Shown here: positions 1 through 7,345 of the stretch, in pieces | Layout: every line of letters starts with the position of its first letter | Position numbering within the stretch: the stretch's first letter is position 1 | Assembly (NCBI RefSeq): GCF_023243075.1 | Contig: NZ_JALKFZ020000170.1 | Coordinates: forward strand, 1 to 50,259 | Origin: Frankia sp. AiPa1 | GTDB taxonomy: Bacteria; Actinomycetota; Actinomycetes; Frankiales; Frankiaceae | DNA: 50,259 nt | Direction of reading: 5' to 3' | Notes under the pieces: generated by a model | The model's input: the letters and a program-made list of their open reading frames with translations, nothing else | Told to the model about the DNA's origin: nothing | Database searches by the model: none | Translations under genes and position numbers: made by a program

Positions 1-213
1 CGTCCAACTCGCCGAGGGCCGCCCCTGGATGCCCGCAACCAGCTAACCAAAGATCAAGCCGGCACCTGACCAGTTACAACTCAGGTTCGTCCATCCCAAG
101 CTGGGGCCAGTGAGGTTGGCGTCGACGACATGGTCCACGACGGCGACCAGGTCAGCCGAGATCGACGTGTCCGTACGCGGAGTCGACATCAGGAACCTCG
201 GTGGGTCCCCCTG

Positions 214-747
214 TCAGGAGGCGAGGGAGGTCAGGATGTCGCGGGTGGTGTCGGTGACGTCGCGGGCTTCGGGGACCAGGGCGGTCAGGCGGGCGACCGC
301 GGCCAGCGCGGCCACGTCCAGGGTGCCGTTGGTCTTCCACGGCTCGGGTTGCGGGCTGGCGAGCAGCTGCACCGCCCACGGTTCAGGCCGGGGACCGAAT
401 GTTCCGCTGACGTTCCAGGGCACTGGGTTCATCTGGTTCCAGGGCACTGGATGCCCCGGGCCGAGGGGGCGGAGCAGGTCTGCGAGCAGCTCGGCGTACT
501 TCTGGATTGGACCGGTGTCCATCCCGAGGTCGCCGCTGCCGTCGTCGTCGAGGGCGGCCAGTTCGATCCGCGCGTGGGTGCGGGTCAGCACGGGGGCGAG
601 CTGTGCCACCGCCTTCTCGCCGCGCAGGGTCGCGGCGAAGGCGACCGCCCAGCGCAGCACCGACCGGTTCAGCTCCGCCCGGGTACGGATACGGATGATC
701 GCTTCCCATGGCAGACGAGACAGATCAAGATCACCGTCAGCGGACAT
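214..747 (-). CDS. Hypothetical protein in accessory region (177 aa)
   Basis: I do not recognise this family. The start is set by a strong ribosome binding site (GAGGAGAAGC directly before ATG); an in-frame upstream ATG at 771 has no such site. The protein is soluble, with no membrane segment. Its first 110 residues look helical and mildly acidic. The middle carries a Pro-Trp-Asn rich stretch (PVPWN appears twice around residues 101-113), and the C-terminus is Ala/Thr rich. It lies downstream of a broken recombinase and an XRE regulator on the same strand, so it is probably cargo or a regulatory gene of the decayed element. Synonymous-position GC bias supports real coding on this strand over the opposite-strand frames. 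No function is assigned. Confidence 0.6.
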   Translation of the reverse strand: MSADGDLDLSRLPWEAIIRIRTRAELNRSVLRWAVAFAATLRGEKAVAQLAPVLTRTHARIELAALDDDGSGDLGMDTGPIQKYAELLADLLRPLGPGHPVPWNQMNPVPWNVSGTFGPRPEPWAVQLLASPQPEPWKTNGTLDVAALAAVARLTALVPEARDVTDTTRDILTSLAS

Positions 748-840
748 GCTTCTCCTCAAAGGGCACGGCATGTCTCCTCACCGCTACGGTGAGAAGTGGG
801 TATGCGATCACTGTCGCATCCGCGGACGCCCCCGACTGCC

Positions 841-1745
841 CTAAGTCGGATACCGAACAGGTTGAGATCCGAAACTGGGCAGAGTTGCGTGTTCGCTTGA
901 CCTGTATTTGCAAGATCGGGATCGGTGATCGTGGGCTCGCGGTGAGGGCGATCGCCACGTGACGGTCGGCGCCGAGGGCCCCTTCCTGCCGTGGTCGCCG
1001 GGGGCGTAGTGGGTCCAGGTGCCGCCGGCCTCGGCGCGGCGCCGCTGGGTGGTGACCGGGTGCTAGCCGAGGGCCTGGGCGGCGACCGGGGCCGGCGCCT
1101 GCAGGACGAGCTGGCGAAGCGTGGCGGTGCGGGCGGCCTGGTTCGGGATCCCGAGCGCTCGGATCTGGTCGAGCAGGCTGCCGGGGTGCAGCGGCTGGCC
1201 GGCCCGGCGGCCGGGGAACAGCCATGGGCTGTGTGGGTTCGTGGTGGTGGTCATGTTGTCCCGCTGGTCCGCCGCGGCCAGGAGGAGAGCGGCGAACGGC
1301 TCGGGCACTGGGACGGGCGGGTCTCCGAGTCGCAGGAGGACCTGGTCGCCGTCGCGGGTGATGTCATCGACGGTGAGGCGCACGATGCGGCTGGCGGGCT
1401 GGGCGGAGAGCAGCATCAGGCAGGCCGCCGCGCGGGTCGCGGGCGACCCGGTCTCGCTGGTCAGGACAGCTTTCAGCAGGTCGAGGCGGGCGCGCTGGGT
1501 GGGCGGCTCGGCGCGGGCGATCTGGAGACAGGGCAGGGCGGGGCAGCTGGCCGCTGCCCGTCGCCCAGGTCAGGAAGGTCCGCAGGGAGCGTTCCGCGTG
1601 GTCGAGGTGGGTGGCGTGCCAGTCGTCGACGTCGGCCTGGGCGAGGGCGTCCGGTGTCTGGCCGCGCTCGTCGAGCCAGGCCAGGAACAGTCGGGCCTGG
1701 GTGAACTGCGCGGCCGCCTCCTTGCGGCTGTGCGTGGTCAGCGGG
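841..1745 (-). pseudogene. Broken site-specific (tyrosine) recombinase-like gene
   Basis: Read on the minus strand, a recombinase-like protein is recoverable only by joining frames. An N-terminal piece (about 1745 to 1530) contains a helical SAM-like core-binding region with AWLDERG and DDWHATHLDHAERSLRTFL. The reading frame then shifts near 1525-1535. The catalytic-domain piece continues with ARLDLLKAVL, RIVRLTVDDI and HSPWLFPGRRAGQPLHP to QALG. There an in-frame TAG at 1063-1065 interrupts a segment that resumes in the same frame as HPVTTQRRRAEAGGTWTHYA. The TAG falls where an aromatic residue (LGY) would be expected, one base from TAC. I see no credible start codon; the 5' end abuts the stop of the XRE gene, suggesting the two were once coupled. 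Family assignment is by recognition of the region around the integrase boxes. Confidence 0.7.
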
Positions 1746-1766
1746 CGCGCCGCCGCCCGGCGGCGG

Positions 1767-2387
1767 TCAGCGGCTGTCGTCGGTGGCCGCGTCGCGGGCG
1801 AGCAGGAGGATCGCCTCGATCTCGTCGTCGGAGAGCGCCGCGATGTGCTCGAGCAGTTCCTCGCGGGGATTGACTACCTCGGGCGCACCGTCGTCTTCCT
1901 GGGGCTCAGATGTCTGTGTGGCAGTGCGCCGTCGCCGGTGCTGGATGTATTCCTCGACCAGGCTTCCCGCGGCGATCGCTATGACACTGCCCGAAGCCAG
2001 CGCCGCAGCTGGCTGTAGCGCCGGCGGGAACGAGCGCCGAGGGATCTTGACGGCCAGAATGGAGGCCATCGGGGTCGCGACGCTGACGAGTCGGAGAGCG
2101 GCCTGGACACCTGCTCCCGTGGAGGCCGCACGCAGCAGGCGTCGGAGAAGTTCGTCGTTGGTTGGGGCCGTACTGGCCTCGAGCAGCGCCGCGCGGGTCA
2201 TCAGCTCGCCCGCGCTGACCTGCACGACACGGGCGAGAGCAGCGAGCTTCGACGGGGACGGATGACGGGCGCCCTGCTCGAGCTTGTCCATATAGAGCGG
2301 GTTGATGCCTGCCTGGTGGGCGAGCTCCGCTCGTGACAGGCCGGCAGCCTCACGTGCTCCCTTGATCACCGTACCCAGAGCGCTCAC
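1767..2387 (-). CDS. XRE-family helix-turn-helix transcriptional regulator
   Basis: The first 65 residues form a classic XRE/Cro-type HTH: GTVIKGAREAAGLSRAELA, then AGINPLYMDKLEQGARHPSP, then KLAALARVVQVSAGEL. The rest (206 aa in total) is an Ala-rich helical region with a possible hydrophobic segment around residues 128-143, an arginine-rich patch (EYIQHRRRR) and an acidic tail ending in DEIEAILLLARDAATDDSR. The start is GTG with no clear Shine-Dalgarno, so it may be leaderless. It is transcribed away from the two-gene cassette that begins at 2530. A perfect 7-bp inverted repeat lies in the 142-bp shared spacer and is a candidate operator. It is probably an element-encoded repressor or an autoregulator of the divergent pair. 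Confidence 0.85.
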   Translation of the reverse strand: MSALGTVIKGAREAAGLSRAELAHQAGINPLYMDKLEQGARHPSPSKLAALARVVQVSAGELMTRAALLEASTAPTNDELLRRLLRAASTGAGVQAALRLVSVATPMASILAVKIPRRSFPPALQPAAALASGSVIAIAAGSLVEEYIQHRRRRTATQTSEPQEDDGAPEVVNPREELLEHIAALSDDEIEAILLLARDAATDDSR

Positions 2388-2465
2388 GTGCTGAGACTAG
2401 CGCGGCGCACAGAACTGGAACATGGCCGGAGCTGAAATCGCACATCCCGCTTGACCCTCCAGAGG

Positions 2466-2490
2466 GGATCATGCATCATGAAGATGATCC
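2466..2490. promoter_or_regulatory. Candidate operator in divergent spacer
   Basis: Perfect 7-bp arms, GGATCAT at 2466-2472 and ATGATCC at 2484-2490, are separated by 11 bases. They sit between the XRE gene (minus strand) and the 2530 gene (plus strand). A TTGACC hexamer at 2451-2456, just left of the palindrome, could be a -35 element for the plus-strand genes, which would put the palindrome over the -10 region. XRE proteins usually bind such dyads, so repression of the cassette by the adjacent regulator is a reasonable inference. Confidence 0.4.
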
Positions 2491-2529
2491 ACTACGGACA
2501 GTGCTTGCCCGGAAGGCAGGAGACTCTCC

Positions 2530-3357
2530 GTGAACGAGCTCCGCCCGAGCGTCGAGGACGCCGCGACGGCCATGTTTACGACCCTTTCGCGGCGGTTGGA
2601 CACGATGGCGCGGAAAGAGATCGAGTGCTTCGTTGTCGATTTCACCCGGCGGATTGCAACCTCGAACCTGCGCGACTTCGGAATCAACCTGGATACCGCC
2701 AAGGTGATCCTGAACGCCACCGACACGGAGGCTGAGAGGTTTACAAATAGGGTCCTTGTCGAGATGGCGGCGTCCCTACGGGATATCGACGAGCGACTCC
2801 GATCCTGGTTGACAGCAGAGATTGCGCTTGTCGAAGAATTTCTTAACCGTGAGGCCGAGCTGGCGGGTACCGAGCCGGTCAGCGTGGAAATCAAGGACTC
2901 GGCCGACGATGTCGTCGAACTGGCAGATTCTCTCCTGTGGCAGCTTTTCCTCGGTGAATTTCGAGACCAGATTGTCGACGACCTCAAGGCCCTCGGCGCC
3001 CTTGCTTGGGTCAAGCAGAAGGCGGTGCAGATCGCTGCGGCCAGGGCTGGCGTCGGAGCAGCTGCAGTGGCAGCGGAAAGCGCGGGTGCGGCCGGAGCGG
3101 TAGCTGCGGAAGCCACGGCCGCAGCCGCGGCAGCATGGATCATCGCGCTGGTCGGATTTCTGTACGTCGGACATAGTTCCATCAAGTCAGTGGTCCGTTC
3201 CGGGAGAAAAGACGCCGAAATGATCCTCAGCGACGCATCAACGCAGTTCAAGCACCGCCGACTTCCTGAACTAGATAATGCGCTCGCGTGTGCGCGAGAG
3301 GACACGATCGGCAAGCTGCGGACCACAGGGCTGGCAAGGAAGGCTTGCCGTGGTTAG
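2530..3357 (+). CDS. Hypothetical membrane-anchored coiled-coil protein (275 aa)
   Basis: Unrecognised family. The GTG start has a good ribosome binding site (GGCAGGAGA about 7 bases upstream). Residues 1-160 are charged and amphipathic, probably a long helical bundle or coiled coil (ERFTNRVLVEMAASLRDIDE, ADSLLWQLFLGEFRDQIVDD). Residues about 165-200 are almost pure Ala/Gly/Val and lead into a hydrophobic segment (AWIIALVGFLYVG) that could cross the membrane. A basic C-terminal tail follows. Third-position GC is lower than in the flanking core genes, consistent with foreign origin. The next gene starts 8 bases before this one stops, so the two are translationally coupled. The soluble-helix plus membrane-segment layout would suit a membrane-active or defence-type protein, but nothing in the sequence proves it. 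Confidence 0.7.
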   Translation: MNELRPSVEDAATAMFTTLSRRLDTMARKEIECFVVDFTRRIATSNLRDFGINLDTAKVILNATDTEAERFTNRVLVEMAASLRDIDERLRSWLTAEIALVEEFLNREAELAGTEPVSVEIKDSADDVVELADSLLWQLFLGEFRDQIVDDLKALGALAWVKQKAVQIAAARAGVGAAAVAAESAGAAGAVAAEATAAAAAAWIIALVGFLYVGHSSIKSVVRSGRKDAEMILSDASTQFKHRRLPELDNALACAREDTIGKLRTTGLARKACRG

Positions 3358-3883
3358 AGATGGACGCGGTCTCAAAATGGGTTTACTGAAGGCCGGCGTC
3401 TCCGGTGGAGTAAACGCCGCATTGGTCCAGGTCGGCGGCCTGCTCGGTGGCGCAGTTGATGCGACGGGCGGACCGGTTGGAGCGATTGTCGGCGGGGCGA
3501 CGGGAGCGATTACTGGCCATCTGGCAGCTGAAGCAGTGGAAGCCGTCGTAGAGAAAGCCGCCGATTTTGCTGATGCAGCCGCCACCGAGGCACGCGCAAT
3601 GCTGGATGCGGCGGTAGCCGTCAGCGTGGGAACGGTGTATGCCGTAGTCGACAGCGCGGCCGAGCAGACGGCAGAGATCGTCACGGCGCTCTCTCCTTCC
3701 CGTGGGCCTTCCACGGAAGCGGCGGGAGGAGCGGTCTCCGCCGCATCAAGGGCCTGGCTGGACCCGGGCAGGCTGCTTCCTATATCCGAAACGGTAGCTG
3801 CGGTGATGGTTTCTCGTTGGAAAGACAAGCACCACCGGCAGATTCGACCTCTGTCAATCTCCGACGTTTCCGCGTTTCGGTGA
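3350..3883 (+). CDS. Hypothetical glycine-zipper protein (177 aa)
   Basis: Unrecognised family. The GTG at 3350 is chosen because AAGGAAGG lies just upstream and the start overlaps the end of the preceding gene; a further upstream in-frame start at 3278 would need a long overlap. Residues about 10-55 form a strong glycine-zipper pattern (VGGLLGGAVDATGGPVGAIV then GGATGAITG), a feature of membrane-inserting or oligomerising helices. Residues 55-110 are an Ala/Glu/Asp-rich amphipathic helix (AEAVEAVVEKAADFADAAAT). The tail is polar and ends in a basic stretch (SRWKDKHHRQIR). Tight coupling to the 2530 gene implies the two products act together. Pore-forming or toxin/antitoxin-like roles are speculative. 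Confidence 0.65.
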   Translation: MVRDGRGLKMGLLKAGVSGGVNAALVQVGGLLGGAVDATGGPVGAIVGGATGAITGHLAAEAVEAVVEKAADFADAAATEARAMLDAAVAVSVGTVYAVVDSAAEQTAEIVTALSPSRGPSTEAAGGAVSAASRAWLDPGRLLPISETVAAVMVSRWKDKHHRQIRPLSISDVSAFR

Positions 3884-4114
3884 TGCGCCCCCGACGATCG
3901 AGGTGGGCGCCTGATCTACCTGGCAACGTTGGACGAGCGACATCACTAGAACTGACAGAACCTTCGACGATCGATAGCGGCGGTTGGTTCCTAAGCCGCG
4001 CCAGCCGGGCGGACAGGCCAGCATCGATCTCTGACGGCACAGATGGCGTTTGCGGTGCTGCGCATGCTCCCAGGGCGGTCCCCGGATCCGTCCCGCTGAC
4101 CATCTCCGTGGACG

Positions 4115-4312
4115 TCATCGGTCGAGGTGGACCCGCACGGGCCGAGCGGCCCGCCAGTTGATCGCCACGATGCCGCCGGCGACGGTCCGGTGCTCGGCGA
4201 CGGCCAGCTCGCGCACCGCCCGGCGGATGCCAGCGCGGATCGCCTCGAGGTCGGTGACATCGGTCAGGACGTCGACGGTGAGCTCGTCGAGGGCCAGGCG
4301 CAGGACGGGCAC
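4115..4312 (-). CDS. Small hypothetical protein (65 aa)
   Basis: A short, well-composed polypeptide: it begins VPVLRLALDELTVDVLTDV, has a helical middle (LEAIRAGIRRAVRELAVAEH), and ends in strands GGIVAINWRAARPVRVHLDR. The alternating hydrophobic pattern and clean end look like a real small alpha/beta protein, not a shadow frame. The GTG start has only a weak upstream purine run. It sits downstream of the glycosyltransferase operon on the same strand, but 193 bases separate it from 4505, so it may be independently expressed. No function is assigned. The flanks (3884-4114 and 4313-4505) hold nothing else I can support. Confidence 0.5.
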   Translation of the reverse strand: MPVLRLALDELTVDVLTDVTDLEAIRAGIRRAVRELAVAEHRTVAGGIVAINWRAARPVRVHLDR

Positions 4313-4505
4313 CCCGCTGCCCAGTCTTGGTGCACTCGGGTAGTCCCAGCAGACCGCTGACCTGCGCCAGCATGCCGGCCCGCCCTACCCCGAGCACCAT
4401 CGAAGCCGCCACCCCGGCACACGGCGACCCGCCCGCCTGACCACGACGCGACACCGACCAAGCACTCGCACCATGCGAATACGCGAGCATCCCAGTCTCA
4501 GGCCC

Positions 4506-5117
4506 CTACCACCGGTCAGGCTTGCCGCTGGTTTGTCCGGGGTGCCACCGCCAGAGCCACGTCCGCTCGGGTAGGTGCACGAATCTGGCCCCGGCGTTCA
4601 CACAACCGAGGGTGAAGCGGTAGTCCTCTCCCAGCCGAAACCCGCCGATCAGCTCGCCCTCGACAGGCCGCTGGAAACCCACCGCCTGGGCGAGTTCGGT
4701 CCGGACCATCGTCGTGATCGTTGTCTGCCTCGGGCGCGCATCATCCCAGGGGCGACCGAAGTAGCCGGGGAACGGATCACCCCCGTTAGGGCGGTCCGTG
4801 AACGGCCTCCCGTCCGGGCCGATGGGGGTGAACCACGGGAAGATGTAGTCGCCGCCGGTCTCCTCGGCGCAGGCCAACAGCCGGTCCAGGTGGTGAGGCA
4901 GGAACTGATCGTCGTCGTCGAGGAACGCCGTCCAGGGGGTTCGGACCGCTTCCAACGCACGCTGCCGGGTCGCCCATGCGCCCGCGTGGTCGACGTCGAT
5001 GGCGATCGACAGGGCGGCGGCCGGGCGGGTCTGTCGTCCGACGCTCCCCACCGCCCGGCACAGCATCGCGGCCCGAGGGGGAATCGTCGGGATCACCACG
5101 GTGACCGCCCCGGTCAC
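4506..5117 (-). CDS. GT2-family glycosyltransferase
   Basis: A 203-residue GT-A fold glycosyltransferase. It opens with TGAVTVVIPTIPPR, the nucleotide-binding first strand of family 2 enzymes. The metal-binding acidic motif is FLDDDDQFLP around residues 75-85. Later LGEDYRF and ERTWLWRWHPGQTSG resemble the acceptor-side ED and terminal His/Trp regions of GT2 enzymes. The GTG start at 5117 overlaps the methyltransferase stop by four bases (GTGA), so translation is coupled; longer readings upstream in this frame are shadows of the methyltransferase. It should transfer a sugar from a nucleotide donor; the acceptor is unknown. It is the last gene of an overlapping minus-strand operon also encoding a GT4 enzyme and a methyltransferase, consistent with building or decorating a glycan, perhaps on a phage or cell-surface structure. 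Confidence 0.85.
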   Translation of the reverse strand: MTGAVTVVIPTIPPRAAMLCRAVGSVGRQTRPAAALSIAIDVDHAGAWATRQRALEAVRTPWTAFLDDDDQFLPHHLDRLLACAEETGGDYIFPWFTPIGPDGRPFTDRPNGGDPFPGYFGRPWDDARPRQTTITTMVRTELAQAVGFQRPVEGELIGGFRLGEDYRFTLGCVNAGARFVHLPERTWLWRWHPGQTSGKPDRW

Positions 5118-5635
5118 TCGGCGGCTCCGCCAGCCATGTACACGCCGATCTCGGTCCCGGTCTCGCTGGCGATGATCCCCGGGAAGGCGGCCAGGGCCTG
5201 CTGATGGGTCCAGTCGGGGACGACGTGACGCTCGTGCGGGTTCCCGCCGATCTCGGGGGCCTGGGGGTAGGGGACGATCGGCAACGACGTGAACACCGCC
5301 ATCCGGGCGGCCCGCCGCGCCTTGTTCCACAGGGCGGCTGCTTCCGTACGGGTCATGTGTTCGAGGATGTCGCCGAGGATGACGACGTCCGCGGGGGGTA
5401 GCAGCGTCACGCGGGCGTCGGCGACAATCACCTGGTCGTATAGGTCCTGCAGGCCGTACCCAGCAATGTAGGGCCGCCAGATCTCCATGGCGGCAAGATG
5501 GACGGCGGGAAGTGTCGCCCGTGCCATCTGGCCGTAGACGCCGGCGCCGGCGCCGATGTCGAGGATTCGCGCGGGCTTCAACTCGGCGATCCAGGCGCTG
5601 ATCCACGGCTTACCCTCCGGGCTGCTGTGTGGCAT
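5114..5635 (-). CDS. Class I SAM-dependent methyltransferase
   Basis: A compact 173-residue Rossmann methyltransferase. Motif I is ILDIGAGAGVYG near residues 21-32, followed by an acidic end of strand 2 (MEIWRPY), DARVTLLPPADVVILGDILEH as motifs II-IV, and a loop with HERHVVPDWTHQQALAAFPG. The ATG at 5635 lies inside the end of the upstream GT4 gene (26-base overlap), and its own stop overlaps the next glycosyltransferase start. The ILGDILEH element is typical of small-molecule or sugar methyltransferases. Placement between two glycosyltransferases suggests it methylates a sugar or a glycan intermediate, though the sequence does not show the substrate. Confidence 0.85.
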   Translation of the reverse strand: MPHSSPEGKPWISAWIAELKPARILDIGAGAGVYGQMARATLPAVHLAAMEIWRPYIAGYGLQDLYDQVIVADARVTLLPPADVVILGDILEHMTRTEAAALWNKARRAARMAVFTSLPIVPYPQAPEIGGNPHERHVVPDWTHQQALAAFPGIIASETGTEIGVYMAGGAAE

Positions 5636-6608
5636 GGAGCACTTCCTCCCAGATGTGGATGTTGTCTTCGATGGTTCGGCTGGCGGCCCAGGTCCTTGCC
5701 GCGGCGCCCATCTCGGCGCGCAGGTCCTGGTCGTGGGCGAGGGTGGTGAGGGCTCGGACCCATTCGTGGGGCTGCCGGCAGAGGTATCCGGTGACACCGT
5801 GCTGGACCGCTTCGGCGTACGGCCCGTAACCAGAGGCGATGACGGGGATCCCGAGGGCCGCGAGCTCCAAGATCCGGATATCCGATTTGCTCTGGTTGAA
5901 CAGGTGCGGCCGGAGTGGCGCCAGACCGACGTCGAAGTCGACCGACCGGTGGTAGCCGGGGACGCTCTCGATCCACGGGGTGTACCGGAGCCGGGCGGTC
6001 GGAACACGCAGCTCCGGCCGGTAGTCGGACCCCATCAGGTGCACGTCCGCCTCGGGGGTGCGGGCCAGGAACTGCCGCAGCGGCGCGGCGATCTCGCGGA
6101 TCCCCAGCTCGTGTACGCCGACGCCGCCGCCGGCCCAGCCGACCGTCAGCCGTTCCCGGCGGGGCCGGGCATGGTCGAGGAGCGCGGCGGGGATCATGTT
6201 CGGGATCACCCGGACGTCGGCGGCATGCTCACGGATCGCCCGTGCGAGGGGTTCGGTGGTCACGGTCGCCATCGCAGCGGCGGCCATGTTCGCGCGGATC
6301 CGCCGCCGAGCCTCGGGCTGTCCGAACGTCCGGTGGCCGGCCGGGTTGTATCCGGGTTCGATGCGGGTCAGATCATCGTCAACCTCGAAGACCAGCCGGC
6401 GGCCGTCGGCGGCGAGACGCTGCCAGGTTGTCGACGGGCCGGGGTTGCACACCCGCTGGCCGACGATCACGTCCGCGTCGGCCCACTCCGCGGTGAGAAC
6501 CGTCGACGTGTGTGTCTCATGGCCGAGGGCCCGGAGTGCCGCCATCGGCTGACTGATCCGGTAGTAGCCGCAGCCCTGTTCGTCGGCGGCCCAGCCGAAG
6601 ATCTTCAT
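5610..6608 (-). CDS. GT4-family glycosyltransferase
   Basis: A 332-residue GT-B glycosyltransferase. The N-terminal domain starts MKIFGWAADEQGCGYYRIS, with the GCGYYRI loop and FEVDDDL seen in glycosyltransferases of actinobacterial prophages and mobile islands. The linker contains RVIPNMIP, and the C-terminal Rossmann domain starts LTVGWAGGGVGVHELG. The nucleotide-sugar region is SDIRILELAALGIPVIASGYGPY, with the expected Glu in ILELAALG and a GVTGYLC exit motif. Its ATG overlaps the stop of the sigma-like gene by one base (TGATG). It probably acts in series with the downstream methyltransferase and GT2 enzyme; donor and acceptor are unknown. Confidence 0.88.
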   Translation of the reverse strand: MKIFGWAADEQGCGYYRISQPMAALRALGHETHTSTVLTAEWADADVIVGQRVCNPGPSTTWQRLAADGRRLVFEVDDDLTRIEPGYNPAGHRTFGQPEARRRIRANMAAAAMATVTTEPLARAIREHAADVRVIPNMIPAALLDHARPRRERLTVGWAGGGVGVHELGIREIAAPLRQFLARTPEADVHLMGSDYRPELRVPTARLRYTPWIESVPGYHRSVDFDVGLAPLRPHLFNQSKSDIRILELAALGIPVIASGYGPYAEAVQHGVTGYLCRQPHEWVRALTTLAHDQDLRAEMGAAARTWAASRTIEDNIHIWEEVLHATQQPGG

Positions 6609-7021
6609 CAGGAGGTGGCCTGGGCACGGAGGAGGTTGAGAAACTGGGCGACGCGGGTCCTGGACAGATGGATCTCGTAGCCGATCTCCGTGTAGGAGTA
6701 TTCGGCGGCGCGGAGCAGGACGATGCGCGCGAGCCGGGGATCGATCGCTTCGGCTTGGCGGACCAGCTCCCAGACGGCGATCTGGTCTTCGTCGGCGGGG
6801 GCCGCCATGGCGCCGACGGTGTCCGCGTCGTCAAGGGGAACGTCGTCGGGGTGCCGGCCCGCGCCGCGGAGACCACCGCGCCGGCGTAGCCCGTCGACGA
6901 GCGCCCAGCGGATCCGCAGCTCGACGTGAGTCGAGAGAGGCCCTTTGGCGGGGTCGTGTGATCGGATCGCCTGCCAGAGCGCGAGGAGTCCGTCCGAGAC
7001 GGCGTCATCCCAGCCCGACAT
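6608..7021 (-). CDS. Short sigma-70-like protein (sigma2 and sigma4 regions only)
   Basis: This 137-residue protein looks like a minimal FliA/WhiG/SigF-type sigma factor. Residues 8-50 resemble region 2 (SDGLLALWQAIRSHDPAKGP then ELRIRWALVDGLRRRGG). A short acidic linker follows, then a region 4-like helix-turn-helix (RIVLLRAAEYSYTEIGYEIH then LSRTRVAQFLNLL). Region 3 is essentially absent, and the usual DLVSE start of region 2 is truncated to AVSDG. It could be a dedicated sigma factor for the element, as phages and integrative elements sometimes encode, or a sigma-derived DNA-binding protein with no promoter-melting activity. It starts 17 bases before the upstream gene ends and is coupled to the GT4 gene downstream. 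Confidence 0.75.
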   Translation of the reverse strand: MSGWDDAVSDGLLALWQAIRSHDPAKGPLSTHVELRIRWALVDGLRRRGGLRGAGRHPDDVPLDDADTVGAMAAPADEDQIAVWELVRQAEAIDPRLARIVLLRAAEYSYTEIGYEIHLSRTRVAQFLNLLRAQATS

Positions 7022-7217
7022 GCCGGGTTTGAGGTTGGCCGTCGGGTTGGGCTACGAGCAGGCCCCGTTCCACCAGCTCCGACTCGTGTCCCATCCCGGC
7101 CGGCGGGCCGTACAACCGCCACATCCGCGTGCCGACGGGGAGACCCTCTCGGGCAAGAACCGAGGCTTCCACCGTCCGCCACCCCGTCGGCCACGCCGAT
7201 GCCGCTACGGCGTTCAC
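7005..7217 (-). CDS. Small hypothetical protein (70 aa)
   Basis: A GTG start at 7217 overlaps the preceding 43-residue gene by four bases (GTGA), and its stop overlaps the sigma-like gene start. Because every boundary in this operon is a short overlap, I treat it as real. It has a TGWRTVEASVLAREGLPVG segment and a WRLYGPPAGMGHESELVERG segment that resembles a short helical or sheet domain. A hydrophilic tail with repeated Gln-Pro follows. The longer in-frame reading starting at 7871 passes through the shifted part of another gene and is not a single protein. Function unknown; I do not recognise homologues. Confidence 0.5.
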   Translation of the reverse strand: MNAVAASAWPTGWRTVEASVLAREGLPVGTRMWRLYGPPAGMGHESELVERGLLVAQPDGQPQTRHVGLG

Positions 7218-7345
7218 CGCGGGAACACCTCGGCCCGACAGGTCGCGCGGGCGAGCACGGCTCGTACGGGCGCATCGGCGAGTTCGAGCATCGCGTTCTC
7301 GGTCGCGACTGCCTGGCCGCGCGTGGGTTCCGAGCTGGGTCTCAT
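7214..7345 (-). CDS. Very small hypothetical protein (43 aa)
   Basis: An ATG at 7345 overlaps the TGA of the upstream gene (ATGA), and the reading frame ends in GTGA, which starts the next gene. It encodes a compact helical peptide (AVATENAMLELADAPVRAVL) with one Cys near the end. Its support is positional: the two coupled junctions exactly fill the space between neighbours. It could be a small regulator or accessory peptide of the operon. Confidence 0.45.
   Translation of the reverse strand: MRPSSEPTRGQAVATENAMLELADAPVRAVLARATCRAEVFPR

Noticed and set aside
4506..5606. Reading of the GT2 gene from 5606 (366 aa)
   Set aside because: Residues before VTGAVTVVIP are Arg/Pro-rich shadow of the methyltransferase; the GTG at 5117 with GTGA coupling explains the gene.
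5114..6007. Reading of the methyltransferase from 6007 (297 aa)
   Set aside because: The first 124 residues are a shadow of the GT4 gene; the family fold begins at the ATG at 5635.
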